64,000 nt of DNA from Rheinheimera aquimaris (lineage in GTDB: Bacteria; Pseudomonadota; Gammaproteobacteria; Enterobacterales; Alteromonadaceae). This document shows positions 34,149-43,253 of the stretch, one piece after another. The DNA is taken from assembly GCF_020531985.1 (NCBI RefSeq), contig NZ_JAJAVQ010000001.1, positions 682,001 through 746,000 of the forward strand, read 5' to 3'. A model generated the notes under the pieces. That model searched no databases, was not told where the DNA came from, and worked only from the letters and a program-made list of their open reading frames with translations. The number at the start of each line of letters is the position of its first letter. The first letter of the stretch is position 1. Position numbers and translations under genes: made by a program.

Positions 34149-34805
34149 TTAGGTTTCATTTTTCAGCAAGCACTTAAGCGCAACGTACTGCCATATAAAA
34201 TACGAAACCAGCATTAGCCTTCCGAAAAGCGCCGTTATGCTGCCTGGGCCAAAGTCGCCTTCGGACCAGGCAGCAGTAATGACAAAACCCAAGGTAAAAC
34301 TGAGTACAACAACAGAAATAGTTAGCATGCGTCGCCATAAGGGTTTTACGGCATCAACGTGGCGAACGCCGAACGTAACTAACAGTGCTACAAATGGCGT
34401 CAGATTTAACTGACCGCCAATGTTGTGCAGCATCCCGATTGTAGTAGGTGAAGCTCGCATAATATCTGCGGAGTCTGTATTGAACAGCGCCCCCAGCAGC
34501 ATTCCGATTGCACTGATACAGGCCAGTACAACGCCTGTACGCAAAAGCCGGGAGGGCGAAAGGCTTCTGTAACTCATCGCAAAACTGGCCAAACTGATGG
34601 CAAAGCTAAGGAACGCAACGTTCATCAGAATTCCGAACTTCCCTACTGCGTATTGGCTGATAAAACCTGACAGTGGGCTTAAGTTTGGTTGAATAAAATG
34701 CAGCAGAAGCAAAAGCCCCAAGCCCAGAGCCGATGAAACAACAGATATTCGTGCAAAGATTGCTGTATTTCTGCTGTAGGCAACCTCAATATAATCGGCG
34801 CTCAT
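34149..34805 (-). CDS. DUF998 family membrane protein
   Basis: The 218-residue protein has six hydrophobic helices. The family motif PLSGFISQYAVGKFGILMNV is clear (DUF998 proteins share LSxYxxGxxG...), followed by FLSFAISLASFAMSY and a Gly-rich LLGALFNTD. The function is unknown. It starts 1 bp after the stop of the DUF1579-like gene, so the two form an operon. The divergent AraC-type gene is a likely regulator. Confidence 0.85.
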   Translation of the reverse strand: MSADYIEVAYSRNTAIFARISVVSSALGLGLLLLLHFIQPNLSPLSGFISQYAVGKFGILMNVAFLSFAISLASFAMSYRSLSPSRLLRTGVVLACISAIGMLLGALFNTDSADIMRASPTTIGMLHNIGGQLNLTPFVALLVTFGVRHVDAVKPLWRRMLTISVVVLSFTLGFVITAAWSEGDFGPGSITALFGRLMLVSYFIWQYVALKCLLKNET

Positions 34806-34806
34806 G

Positions 34807-35268
34807 TTAGTCTCCTGATGAGGTTTGCAACGTCATGGTCGACTCGTAGCCATAGCCTCCCGGGTATACCCACGCGCCTTGGTTTGACTTACCATCTTCG
34901 CTGAAAACGCCTCTGAAATATGCGTCGGAGCCCTTGCCGCCAGCCCAAATGGTTAATTGATTGCCTTCAAGTTCATACTCATAATCGAAAGTATTGCCAT
35001 GATTGTCGTAGAACCGGGATACGATATTCTCGCTTGCTGGCTGCTCAAAAGGGCGAAGATGCCCGATCACTTCAATGCCCTTTATCTGCATGTCATTTTG
35101 TATCAGATCCACCTCTTGCAGCAGAAAAAATCCGCCGTCCATCCAACGATAAGTGACCGTACCGGTAGCACCGCCGGTGACAATCCAGCTTCCCAATAGC
35201 TTGCTCAAAGCCTGCAGTTTATTACTGGGCGAGTAATTAATCGCCGTTGACTCGGTTTGTGTAGACAT
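34807..35268 (-). CDS. DUF1579-like protein
   Basis: The 153-residue soluble protein has a predicted lipocalin-like or nuclear-transport beta-barrel fold: LLGSWIVTGGATGTVTYRWM, then GGFFLLQEVDL, then FDYEYELEGNQLTIWAGG, ending in a repeated beta pattern. This is how DUF1579 proteins look. They are thought to bind small ligands. It is first in a two-gene operon with the DUF998 membrane protein and divergent from an AraC regulator 82 bp away. Confidence 0.75.
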   Translation of the reverse strand: MSTQTESTAINYSPSNKLQALSKLLGSWIVTGGATGTVTYRWMDGGFFLLQEVDLIQNDMQIKGIEVIGHLRPFEQPASENIVSRFYDNHGNTFDYEYELEGNQLTIWAGGKGSDAYFRGVFSEDGKSNQGAWVYPGGYGYESTMTLQTSSGD

Positions 35269-35350
35269 TGAAGCTCCTATAACATTGTTGATTCAATCTA
35301 TATGTCAGCGGCCTTAAGTAACCTCTGCAGGGAATAAAATAGAGAACAAA

Positions 35351-36199
35351 ATGGAAGAGATATTTCACAAACCCGCAAAAAATGATTGGCAGACTCAACT
35401 TCTGCGCTCGGGTGTTGTTAGCGCTGAAGAGTTTAGTGAAGTAACAGAACTGCGCGCTTTCTTGCCTCATCCGGAGTTGAGAAACAAAATATCGCATTAT
35501 TGGATCCTGCGTTGGGATCTGCCGGATGGCGTGGTATTTAAACCAAGAGAAGTGCTGAGTGATCCTGTAGTTACACTCTTTGTTACGCGCAGCGGAAGTT
35601 TTGTCTACGGCATAACGCCTGATTGGTTGCAATACCAGGCACAGGGCTGCGACGTAATAGCCGGAGTAACCTTTCTGCCTGCGGGGTTTTCGCCCTACTG
35701 GAAAAGACCGATGCATCAGATGCCAACCGGTAAGCTCAGCCTCGCTGATGTCTTGCCTGAAGCCGCACCGCACCTGGGGCCAAACATGCTGAATTATGCC
35801 GATGATGTGGCCATCAGCCGTATTTTTGATGATTACTTCAGGTCGATTCCGGTTAAATGCAACCGGCATATCACAGCCATTCATGACATCGTCAGAAAAA
35901 TCACTGCCGAACCCCAACGCCACTCGGTGGCTGCACTTTCCAGGGAATTTGGCATACCTGAGCGCACACTGCAGCATATTTTTCGTGAAGAAGTAGGTAC
36001 CAGCCTCAAATGGATCATCAAGCGAAGCCAGCTGCTTGATGCACTCACCGGCTCATTTTTGCAAGAAGCACCCGATTGGAGCGAGATAGCCTATGCCTAT
36101 AACTTCAGCAGCCAGGCACATTTTATCCGTGATTTTAAAAAAGTATTTGGCATGCCCCCAGACCGTTTTCATAAAGCCGCCAGAATCAATACTGAATGA
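35351..36199 (+). CDS. AraC-family transcriptional regulator
   Basis: The 282-residue protein has an N-terminal DUF6597-type sensing domain (about 30-150; FLPHPELRNKISHYWILRWD, YGITPDWLQYQ). The C-terminal part has two helix-turn-helix units: HSVAALSREFGIPERTLQHI and WSEIAYAYNFSSQAHFIRDFK, followed by FGMPPDRFHKAA, the AraC signature. It lies divergent from the DUF1579-DUF998 operon with an 82-bp gap and probably controls it. The ligand is unknown. Confidence 0.9.
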   Translation: MEEIFHKPAKNDWQTQLLRSGVVSAEEFSEVTELRAFLPHPELRNKISHYWILRWDLPDGVVFKPREVLSDPVVTLFVTRSGSFVYGITPDWLQYQAQGCDVIAGVTFLPAGFSPYWKRPMHQMPTGKLSLADVLPEAAPHLGPNMLNYADDVAISRIFDDYFRSIPVKCNRHITAIHDIVRKITAEPQRHSVAALSREFGIPERTLQHIFREEVGTSLKWIIKRSQLLDALTGSFLQEAPDWSEIAYAYNFSSQAHFIRDFKKVFGMPPDRFHKAARINTE

Positions 36200-36251
36200 A
36201 AAAGCCACCCGGAGGTGGCCCCTGTCAACCGGACAACATGGCATATTGCTA

Positions 36252-36740
36252 CTACAAGCCTATGTCTTGCATACGAACCTGGCAGAGCTTAAACGGCAGC
36301 GTGTTTCTGTCGGTGTCTAACTTCAGCACCGTTAACTGCCCCAGTGAATTGCTGTTTAGAAGATCGTAAGTCCACAGATAGTCAAACCCATGCGCTTTTG
36401 CTTCATGCCTGTTAGCTAAGATAACCAGCCGGCTTATTTTCGCCAGCAAAATGGCCATATAGCACAGTGCGCAAGGTTCGCCTGATGCAATCAACGTTGC
36501 GCCCTGCAACGAAATGCTTTGCTCGTGTTGTGACGCATGCCGTATTGCCTGAATTTCAGCATGTGCAGTGCAATCAAGCTGTGCGGCTACCTGATTTACG
36601 CCTTCGCCGATAACCTGCCCCTGCTGATTAATAATCACAGCGGAAAACGGCAAACCACCGGCTTTTACATTATTGGTTGCCAAATCAATGGCCCGCTCTG
36701 CCCACTTAATATCCGCTTGCGTCAGCTTAGCGTTACCCAT
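36252..36740 (-). CDS. Nucleoside/guanine deaminase-like zinc enzyme
   Basis: The 162-residue cytidine-deaminase-fold enzyme carries the zinc motifs HAEIQAI (His ligand and catalytic Glu) and PCALCYMAI (two Cys ligands). It resembles nucleoside deaminases of the guanine deaminase/GuaD type by its N-terminal WAERAIDLATNNVKAGGLPF and the late LANRHEAKAHGFDYLW segment. It would deaminate a purine or a related base. It overlaps the end of the azoreductase gene by 8 bp, so they are co-expressed. Confidence 0.88.
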   Translation of the reverse strand: MGNAKLTQADIKWAERAIDLATNNVKAGGLPFSAVIINQQGQVIGEGVNQVAAQLDCTAHAEIQAIRHASQHEQSISLQGATLIASGEPCALCYMAILLAKISRLVILANRHEAKAHGFDYLWTYDLLNSNSLGQLTVLKLDTDRNTLPFKLCQVRMQDIGL

Positions 36741-37437
36741 TAGCAGCCTCCGGTTGCAGCGCTGTTGCTGCGGCAGTATCTGCCAGTTCTGCGGCCAGCT
36801 TTTCTGCCCGGCTTAGCGCGTTGCTAACCGATGTTTTATGCCGTTCATCGCCAAACTCCTGATATTCAGCGGCAATTTCATAGATTGTCTCTACCCCCAG
36901 GTATTTACTCAGCGTGCGCAGGTGCGGTTGTAAATGGCTGGCACTCTCGCGTATGCCGCCTTTTTCAAAACCGAATTCGCCACTTGAGGTAATGGTTACC
37001 AGAGTTTTACCTGACAACAGCGGTTGTAGCGGAAAGTCGCCGCGGGCCAGGTCAAAATCAAAGGTTTTGTTAATACGCACCACTTGGTCGAACCAGGATT
37101 TTAACTGCGCCGGCATACCGTAGTTATACATCGGCGTAGAAATAACAATAATATCCGCCTTGGCGACTTCGGCAATTAACCTGTCTGACAGCGCTAAAAT
37201 ATCGTGCTGAGCCGGGGTTCTTTTTTGTTCAGGTGTAAACACGGCGCCTATCCAGTCCTGGGTAATAAATGCCGGCGGGTTCATACCAACATCACGATAT
37301 ATATACTCATCTGTACGGCGCTTCTGCCGGCAGGTATTGATAAACCTCAGCGCGATATTTTTCGAAATAGAATTATGGTTTGGGTTCGGGTTAGTAATAG
37401 CTCTTACGCTGGAATCTATGTGCAATATAGTACTCAT
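36733..37437 (-). CDS. azoR: FMN-dependent NADH-azoreductase (AzoR-like)
   Basis: The start at 37437 gives MSTILHIDSSVR and has GAGG about 10 bp upstream; the longer open frame to 37557 has no ribosome site. The 234-residue flavodoxin-like protein shows STPMYNYGMPAQLKSWFDQ (FMN/substrate loop with PMYNYxxPAxLKxxxD) and TSSGEFGFEKGG. It reduces azo dyes and quinones with NADH. It is encoded with a deaminase and divergent from a LysR gene across 137 bp; that regulator likely senses quinone or azo stress. Exact substrate is not known. Confidence 0.85.
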   Translation of the reverse strand: MSTILHIDSSVRAITNPNPNHNSISKNIALRFINTCRQKRRTDEYIYRDVGMNPPAFITQDWIGAVFTPEQKRTPAQHDILALSDRLIAEVAKADIIVISTPMYNYGMPAQLKSWFDQVVRINKTFDFDLARGDFPLQPLLSGKTLVTITSSGEFGFEKGGIRESASHLQPHLRTLSKYLGVETIYEIAAEYQEFGDERHKTSVSNALSRAEKLAAELADTAAATALQPEAANG

Positions 37438-37574
37438 TTGTAATACCTCTGTTAGTTGATAACGAGCGCTATCTTGGCGCTGCAGGTAAAAATTCACAAA
37501 CGAGAAAAACACATTAACAGATGAGTTTAAATCATCTATAGTGACACCAAACCGCACAGATCAGGAGAGCACAA

Positions 37575-38426
37575 TTGCAGGTATCGTTGCAGGCACTGAA
37601 AGCCTTTGAGGCGGCTGCACGCCGGGGGAGCTTTAAACTGGCGGCAGAAGAGCTGTCGCTGACCCCAACAGCGGTGTCGCATCACATCAGCAATCTGGAA
37701 AGCCGGTTAAATGTTAATCTGTTTCATCGGCAAACCAGACAAATAATACTGACCGAATCAGGCAAAATTCTGGCCCAGGCCACCTCTGACGGTTTTCGAA
37801 AAATTGAGCACGCCTTGGCAGAGCTACAAACTGTCGGTAGCACGCTGAAGGTAACCACCACATCATCGTTCGCCGCTATGTTGCTGATCCCGGCCCTGCA
37901 GGAGTTCTCGCAAGCTTATCCGGGTATTGCAGTTGAAGTAACAACAGGTGAAGCCGTAGATAACCACCCTTTTATCATCCCTATTCGTTACGGTGATGCC
38001 ACAACCGCAGCGCCCGGCGATATCATTCGCCATGAGCAGTTTGATGTATTTGGCCGCCACGGCATGAAGCCACCTTGCTGGTCGGCTGAACCTGTCACCC
38101 TCTATACCACGGCATGGAAAAATACCGCCTTGCCGCAGGCCCCTTTGACGGCATGGCTGGCAGCAAACGAAATAGATAGTGCGAACATTATTGTGAAAAA
38201 ATTTGACCAGGAGCTGTTCGGTATACAGCAGGCGATGGCAGAAAACGCTTTGGTATTTTGCTCTACTACCCTGACCAGGCGGCTGTTAAAAATGAATCTT
38301 CTACAGCAGTTTGGCACCCTGCCAGTTGCGTCGGACTTATGTTACTACGTGCCTGATAAACCAAGTTTTGATAGCAGAAATGCCGATACTTTTTTAAACT
38401 GGATTGGCACGGTTCTGAGTGGCTAA
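37575..38426 (+). CDS. LysR-family transcriptional regulator (GcvA-like) with TTG start
   Basis: The start is TTG at 37575, supported by AGGAGA 7-12 bp upstream and by the typical N-terminus MQVSLQALKAFEAAARRGSF. The 283-residue protein has a winged helix with LSLTPTAVSHHISNLESRLN and a ligand-binding domain (about 85-283). The QALKAFEAAARRxSF start resembles the GcvA/DSD activator clade. It is divergent from the azoreductase-deaminase operon, which it presumably controls. Confidence 0.9.
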   Translation: MQVSLQALKAFEAAARRGSFKLAAEELSLTPTAVSHHISNLESRLNVNLFHRQTRQIILTESGKILAQATSDGFRKIEHALAELQTVGSTLKVTTTSSFAAMLLIPALQEFSQAYPGIAVEVTTGEAVDNHPFIIPIRYGDATTAAPGDIIRHEQFDVFGRHGMKPPCWSAEPVTLYTTAWKNTALPQAPLTAWLAANEIDSANIIVKKFDQELFGIQQAMAENALVFCSTTLTRRLLKMNLLQQFGTLPVASDLCYYVPDKPSFDSRNADTFLNWIGTVLSG

Positions 38427-38516
38427 AGTCATTATTATGCACCGGAATTATTCATACGCTGCACTACCTATAGCACTGGCAATAAGGCCTGACACACTCT
38501 CAATCAGGAAGCATTA

Positions 38517-39335
38517 ATGGACGTAAATATTTATCAGGTAGACGCCTTTACCAATGAAGCATTTAAAGGTAACCCGGCCGGTGTGTGTATTACCGAGCAT
38601 GGCCTTGACGAGTGCATGATGCTGGCGATTGCCGCTGAAATGGCGGTGTCTGAAACCGCTTTTCTGGCGCTGGATACCATGCAGTTACGCTGGTTCACGC
38701 CGGAGGTAGAAGTACGGTTGTGCGGCCACGGCACCTTAGCTACAGCGCATATTTTACAGCAGTTAGGTCATTATAGCCGCGGCGACAGCATTGCCTTTCA
38801 TACCTTGTCCGGCGTACTAACGGCAGAGTTAGACTATTACTGCATCCATATAACCCTGCCTGCGCCTGAGCTGAATATGAGCGCTGAAGCAAACCCTGAG
38901 CTGCTGCGACTATTAGGCATAGCACAACAGCATATCGTCGATTACGCCAGCTTTGATAATAAACAACTGATCGTCATTGACAGTGAAGCTTTGCTGACTG
39001 CGCTTAAGCCGGATTTTAGCGGCATGGCAAAACTTGCTGGCCGTGGCGTGCTGGTAACAGCAAAAGCGGAAACGGTAGATGTAGTATCGCGCTATTTTGC
39101 ACCCTGGGTGGGCGTAAATGAAGACCCGGTAACCGGGTCTGCGCATTGTGCTTTGGCAGTGTACTGGGCAGAAAAGCTGAACAAACCCCGGCTGCAAGCG
39201 TTTCAATGCTCGCGCCGGGGTGGCTTTGTTGACGTTGAGCTGATGCAAAGCGGTGCAGTTAAACTATCAGGCCAGGCCGTTACGGTGTTGCAAGGCAAAA
39301 TGACCATTGCCTGTGAGAACACTAAGCGATATTAG
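38517..39335 (+). CDS. PhzF family isomerase-like protein
   Basis: The 272-residue protein has two similar hot-dog-like halves. It has YQVDAFTNEAFKGNPAGVC at the start, AEMAVSETAFL with the catalytic-type Glu, RWFTPEVEVRLCGHGTLATAH, and GVNEDPVTGSAHCALAVYW, all hallmarks of PhzF. In phenazine pathways PhzF isomerises DHHA, but no other phz gene is nearby, so this is one of the many stand-alone PhzF homologues with an unknown substrate (isomerase or epimerase-like). Confidence 0.92.
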   Translation: MDVNIYQVDAFTNEAFKGNPAGVCITEHGLDECMMLAIAAEMAVSETAFLALDTMQLRWFTPEVEVRLCGHGTLATAHILQQLGHYSRGDSIAFHTLSGVLTAELDYYCIHITLPAPELNMSAEANPELLRLLGIAQQHIVDYASFDNKQLIVIDSEALLTALKPDFSGMAKLAGRGVLVTAKAETVDVVSRYFAPWVGVNEDPVTGSAHCALAVYWAEKLNKPRLQAFQCSRRGGFVDVELMQSGAVKLSGQAVTVLQGKMTIACENTKRY

Positions 39336-39440
39336 CCCGTTGTGGTCACCGATGCGCCACAGCTGCGGCAATTTGTCACAGCGGCTTAAGGCTATGTATT
39401 TATTACAATAGCATCCTGATGTTATGTTTAGGATGCCGTT

Positions 39441-41537
39441 ATGCAAACCCAGTCTGTTTTCTTTTTAGACCAAAGTGGCCGCTGCTTTCGTTATTCAGCC
39501 TTAAGCGCAATGATTTTGTCCTGTTGTTCGGCTTACGCCGGTGCGCCACTTGAAATTATTGAAGTGAAAGGCCTGAGCTGGTCAAAAACAGTCGATCAGG
39601 ATACTTACCAGCAACTGCAAAGTGCAGGGGTGGATTTTTCTGCCGCAGGCGGTATGTCGGCATTACCGGTATTAAATGGCATGATGGGCGGGCGCATTAA
39701 AGTACTGATTGATGGCAGTGATATCAGCGCTGCTTGCGCCAATGAAATGAACCCGCCACTGTCTTATATTTCTGCTAATCAAATAAACCAGGTTAATGTG
39801 GTAGCCGGCATATCACCGGTGAGTATGGGCGGCGACAATATTGCCGGAGTTATCAGCATTAACAGTATTAATCCGACATTTTCAGATACATCAGCGCTGT
39901 CGCATCACAAAAGCTACATTGGCACTGACTATCGCAGCAATGGCGACATTTTTAAAACCAGTGCCGGTACAGAGTTTTCAGCAAAAAATGTCAGCCTGAA
40001 ATACGATGGCGCCTTTGAAGACGCCAACAGTTACAATGATGGTAATGGTGCAAAAGTCCCGGACACGTTATATCGGGCGCAAAACCACCAACTGACCGCT
40101 GCCTGGAAAGATAGTACACAACAACTGGCGGTTAAATTAAGCCATCAGCACATTCCGTTTCAGGGTTTTGCCAACCAGTATATGGATATGACCGACAACA
40201 CCAGCTACGGCATCACGTTACAATACCAGCGCACATTAGCAGAGGGTGATTTACTGGCCAGACTGAACTGGCATGGTATTAAACATGAAATGGGATTTTT
40301 TACTGACGATAAGTCCGGCACCATGCCAATGCTGACAGATAGCGATGACTACAGTTACCAGCTGCATTGGAGCAACCCCCTGACCAAACACAGTACGCTT
40401 AAGTTGGGACACGAGTTTTATCAGCTTACGCTGGATGACATCTGGCCTGCGGTAGCGGATTCAATGATGATGGGGCCAAATGACTACATCAATATTAATG
40501 ACGGCAAGCGCCGCCGCATTGCTGCTTTTACTGAGCTTAGCCAACAAGTTACAGAGCAGTTGGAGCTTAATTATGGTATCCGGCTGGAACAGGTTACTAC
40601 CAATACCGGCGATGTGCAGGCATACAACAATATGACGATGGGCATGATGGCGGCAGATACAATTGCCGCGCAAGCGTTTAACCTGCGCGATCGCAAACAG
40701 CAAGATACCCTGACTGACATCACCTTTGTCGCCAGTTATCAGCCAAGCAGCAACCAGCTATTACAATTTGGTCTGGCGCAGAAAAACCGTGCGCCAAACC
40801 TATACGAGCGTTACAGCTGGGGCCAGGGGACTATGGCCATCACCATGATAGGCTGGTTTGGTGATGCTAACGGCTACATAGGCGATATAGCATTAAAACC
40901 AGAAACAGCCCGTACCTTGAGCGTTGGCTATCAGTACAGTAATGATAACTGGCAATTTCAGCTTCGGCCGTTTTACACCCGTGTCAGCGATTATATCGAC
41001 GTTGAATTAGCAGGCAGTTTTAACAGCGCAGAGATGAGCCGCAACCGGCTGCAATTTACTAACCTTGACGCCACTCTGTACGGTGCAGAAGCCAGCGCAT
41101 TGTGGCTGTTAAGTGACACGCAGTCAGCCGGGCAATGGCGATTACTGGGCGGGTTAAACCTGAACCGCGGTAAACGGGATGACAGTAACGAGCCGTTGTA
41201 CCAGCAACGCCCTCTGCATAGCTCTGTTAGCGTCCAGCATCAGCAAGGGGCCTGGCAAACACAGCTGACGTGGCAATGGCAGGACAGCAAACACCGGGTC
41301 GATCCGCGCCGGCTGGAAAATACAACCGGCAGTTATGCTGTGCTCGATATCAGCACCCAGTGGCAACATAGCAACCTTAAGTTAAACCTTGGTGTCAGTA
41401 ACCTGCTGGATAAAGATTATGAGCTGCCACTGGGCGGCGTTAATATTGCTCAGTACCGGCTGGATAACGGCAACGGTTTTATGCCCATTAAAGCTGCAGG
41501 CCGCTCTGTTAACGCCGGGCTGCGCTATAACTTCTGA
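39441..41537 (+). CDS. TonB-dependent receptor, copper-receptor (OprC)-like
   Basis: The 698-residue outer-membrane transporter has a signal peptide region to about residue 35 (SAYA-GAPLEIIEVKG), a plug (about 50-170) with GGRIKVLIDGSDISAACANEM and MGGDNIAGVISINSINP, and a 22-strand barrel ending in the Phe terminus LRYNF. The plug has CANEM, the CxxxM pattern that binds copper in P. aeruginosa OprC, and a Met-rich barrel (SMMMGPN, NNMTMGMMAADT). The TonB box was not located. Function as a copper importer is an inference from these. It is expressed alone. Confidence 0.85.
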   Translation: MQTQSVFFLDQSGRCFRYSALSAMILSCCSAYAGAPLEIIEVKGLSWSKTVDQDTYQQLQSAGVDFSAAGGMSALPVLNGMMGGRIKVLIDGSDISAACANEMNPPLSYISANQINQVNVVAGISPVSMGGDNIAGVISINSINPTFSDTSALSHHKSYIGTDYRSNGDIFKTSAGTEFSAKNVSLKYDGAFEDANSYNDGNGAKVPDTLYRAQNHQLTAAWKDSTQQLAVKLSHQHIPFQGFANQYMDMTDNTSYGITLQYQRTLAEGDLLARLNWHGIKHEMGFFTDDKSGTMPMLTDSDDYSYQLHWSNPLTKHSTLKLGHEFYQLTLDDIWPAVADSMMMGPNDYININDGKRRRIAAFTELSQQVTEQLELNYGIRLEQVTTNTGDVQAYNNMTMGMMAADTIAAQAFNLRDRKQQDTLTDITFVASYQPSSNQLLQFGLAQKNRAPNLYERYSWGQGTMAITMIGWFGDANGYIGDIALKPETARTLSVGYQYSNDNWQFQLRPFYTRVSDYIDVELAGSFNSAEMSRNRLQFTNLDATLYGAEASALWLLSDTQSAGQWRLLGGLNLNRGKRDDSNEPLYQQRPLHSSVSVQHQQGAWQTQLTWQWQDSKHRVDPRRLENTTGSYAVLDISTQWQHSNLKLNLGVSNLLDKDYELPLGGVNIAQYRLDNGNGFMPIKAAGRSVNAGLRYNF

Positions 41538-41552
41538 TACCGGTGAGTAGCT

Positions 41553-41580
41553 ACAGCCTTCACCTGACAACGAAGGCTGT
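41553..41580. terminator. Bidirectional hairpin between the receptor and the CGNR gene
   Basis: ACAGCCTTC (41553-41561) pairs with GAAGGCTGT (41572-41580), loop of 10 nt. It sits in the 50-bp gap between the converging TonB receptor and CGNR genes. No T-run follows, so it is weak. Confidence 0.45.
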
Positions 41581-41587
41581 ATCGCCG

Positions 41588-42187
41588 CTAACTGCTGCTT
41601 CTTTTTCTGAACTGCGCAGCTTTATAGCGGTTGCCACATAGCGCCATACTGCACCAGCGGCGTTTATGCGCTTTGGTGCGATCATAAAACCATAAGATAC
41701 AGTCCGGGTGTTCACATTGTTTCACCAGTGTCGCATCTCCTTCAACCAGCAACTGCGCTACGGCTTCAGCCACAGGCCCAAGCAAGGATGCGATGGTTCC
41801 GCCACTGGCGACCCGGTTAAGTGCCAGCGTGTTGGTTTCTTTGTTGTACTGCATGTGCAACACACTGTGATAGGCATGCAGATATTCATTCAGGCCGCTG
41901 ATGTCCTGCACTGTACCCGACCTGAACTCGCTGATCAGACGCTGCGCCAGCAAGCGCAGCGCTTTGGCCTGCGTCAGCAACTCCCCTGCTTTGAAAGCCC
42001 CGCCACCGGCCGCAGGTGTAATATCGTATCTGGCTAGCCAGTGCAGTACATCGTTGTCACTGTGCCAGTATTCCACCGTATTGCCATTATCAACAGCCTG
42101 GGTATTTAGCAAATCCATTGCCAGGTGATCTCCCAGCATAGGTGCATCACTCAGGTTGTTATCGCTTTTAATTGCACTGATCTGCAT
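41588..42187 (-). CDS. CGNR zinc-finger (ABATE) transcriptional regulator
   Basis: The 199-residue protein has an N-terminal ABATE domain (APMLGDHLAMDLLNTQAV start, then helices) and a C-terminal zinc finger with C-x4-C (CEHPDC), WFYDRTKAHKRRWC and C-x4-CGNR. Such proteins regulate stress and detoxification genes in bacteria and bind DNA by the CGNR finger. It is transcribed divergently from an alpha/beta hydrolase. The 124-bp gap holds five GTTAC/GTAAC boxes, a likely operator. Confidence 0.92.
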   Translation of the reverse strand: MQISAIKSDNNLSDAPMLGDHLAMDLLNTQAVDNGNTVEYWHSDNDVLHWLARYDITPAAGGGAFKAGELLTQAKALRLLAQRLISEFRSGTVQDISGLNEYLHAYHSVLHMQYNKETNTLALNRVASGGTIASLLGPVAEAVAQLLVEGDATLVKQCEHPDCILWFYDRTKAHKRRWCSMALCGNRYKAAQFRKRSSS

Positions 42188-42189
42188 AA

Positions 42190-42276
42190 GTAACCCTTAA
42201 AAATATATTTGACAGGTTACTGAAGATCAGTAACACTGCAAGTAAGTAACCAGTTAAAATAAATTATACAGGTTAC
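42190..42276. promoter_or_regulatory. Cluster of GGTTAC/GTAACC boxes, probable CGNR operator
   Basis: Boxes lie at 42190 (GTAACC), 42215 (GGTTAC), 42230 (GTAAC), 42246 (GTAACC) and 42271 (GGTTAC). They form two inverted pairs: GGTTAC at 42215 with GTAAC at 42230 (centre gap 9 bp), and GTAACC at 42246 with GGTTAC at 42271 (gap 19 bp). All lie between the CGNR start and the hydrolase start, so the regulator could control both. Confidence 0.6.
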
Positions 42277-42311
42277 ACACTGAAATTCCAATCACTGTAT
42301 ACGGAGTAACC

Positions 42312-43241
42312 ATGAACACGACAAAACTACTTGCAGCTTCTGCCCTGGCTGCTTCTTTATCAGTACAGAGTGCGGATTATCCGCCAGCTGTGCATCATCA
42401 CACGCTGGATATTCAGGATGTTAAACTGTTTTACCGCGAAGCAGGCCCCGCCGATGCGCCAACCGTATTACTGTTGCACGGCTTTGCGGCCTCCTCGTAT
42501 ATGTTCAGGGATCTGATGCCACAGCTGGCAACTAAGTTCCATGTCATTGCACCTGATTTGCCGGGTTTTGGCCAGACAACAGTACAAAATACAGAGTTCC
42601 GCTACACTTTTGATAACCTGTCAGCCATTATCGACGCCTTTACTGTGGCCAAAGGCCTGAACCAGTACGCTATCTACGTATTTGACTACGGTGCTCCCGT
42701 TGGCTGGCGCTTAGCAGTAAACAACCCGCAAAAGATAACGGCTATCGTCAGCCAGAACGGCAATGCTTACGAAGAAGGCCTAAGCGATGGCTGGGCTGAC
42801 ATGCGTAAAGCCTGGGCTGAGCCAACTGCAGAGAACCGGGCAGCGCTGCGCCACTTTAACACTGCCGATATGATCAAATGGCAGTACCTTGAAGGCGTTT
42901 CAGACACATCGCTGATAGCTCCCGAAACTTACCAGCTGGCTTTTGCGGCGATAGAGCGCATCGGTGTTGAGCCACAAGTCGATCTGCTGGTTGATTATGG
43001 TCAGAACATTAAGCAATATAGTCAGTTGCACGACTATTTCCGCCGCTATCAGCCACCGACATTAGCGATCTGGGGCGATAAAGACCCCTTCTTTTTACCG
43101 GCCGGCGCCCAGGCTTTTAAACGTGATAACCCCAAAGCCGAAGTACGTTTTGTCGACAGTGGCCACTTTGCTATCGAAACGCATGGTAATGATATAGCGC
43201 AGGCAATGCTGGCATTTTTACAGCAAAACCTGAAACAGTAG
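42312..43241 (+). CDS. Exported alpha/beta hydrolase (haloalkane dehalogenase/epoxide hydrolase type)
   Basis: The 309-residue protein has a signal peptide (ASALAASLSVQSA) and an alpha/beta-hydrolase fold. It has VLLLHGFAASSYMFRDLMPQ (oxyanion loop HGFA), nucleophile elbow YVFDYGAPVGWR with Asp where serine hydrolases have Ser, and DSGHFAIETH with the catalytic His. The Asp nucleophile and WGDKDPFF point to dehalogenase or epoxide-hydrolase chemistry. The substrate is unknown. It is divergent from and probably controlled by the CGNR regulator. Confidence 0.88.
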   Translation: MNTTKLLAASALAASLSVQSADYPPAVHHHTLDIQDVKLFYREAGPADAPTVLLLHGFAASSYMFRDLMPQLATKFHVIAPDLPGFGQTTVQNTEFRYTFDNLSAIIDAFTVAKGLNQYAIYVFDYGAPVGWRLAVNNPQKITAIVSQNGNAYEEGLSDGWADMRKAWAEPTAENRAALRHFNTADMIKWQYLEGVSDTSLIAPETYQLAFAAIERIGVEPQVDLLVDYGQNIKQYSQLHDYFRRYQPPTLAIWGDKDPFFLPAGAQAFKRDNPKAEVRFVDSGHFAIETHGNDIAQAMLAFLQQNLKQ

Positions 43242-43253
43242 TTTTCCCTTCAG

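Noticed and set aside
35237-35977. 246-codon minus-strand frame across the AraC gene
   Set aside because: It is antisense to a well-supported AraC gene.
38517-39335. Phenazine biosynthesis cluster
   Set aside because: Only a PhzF-type gene is present; no other phz gene is near, so a phenazine pathway is not supported.
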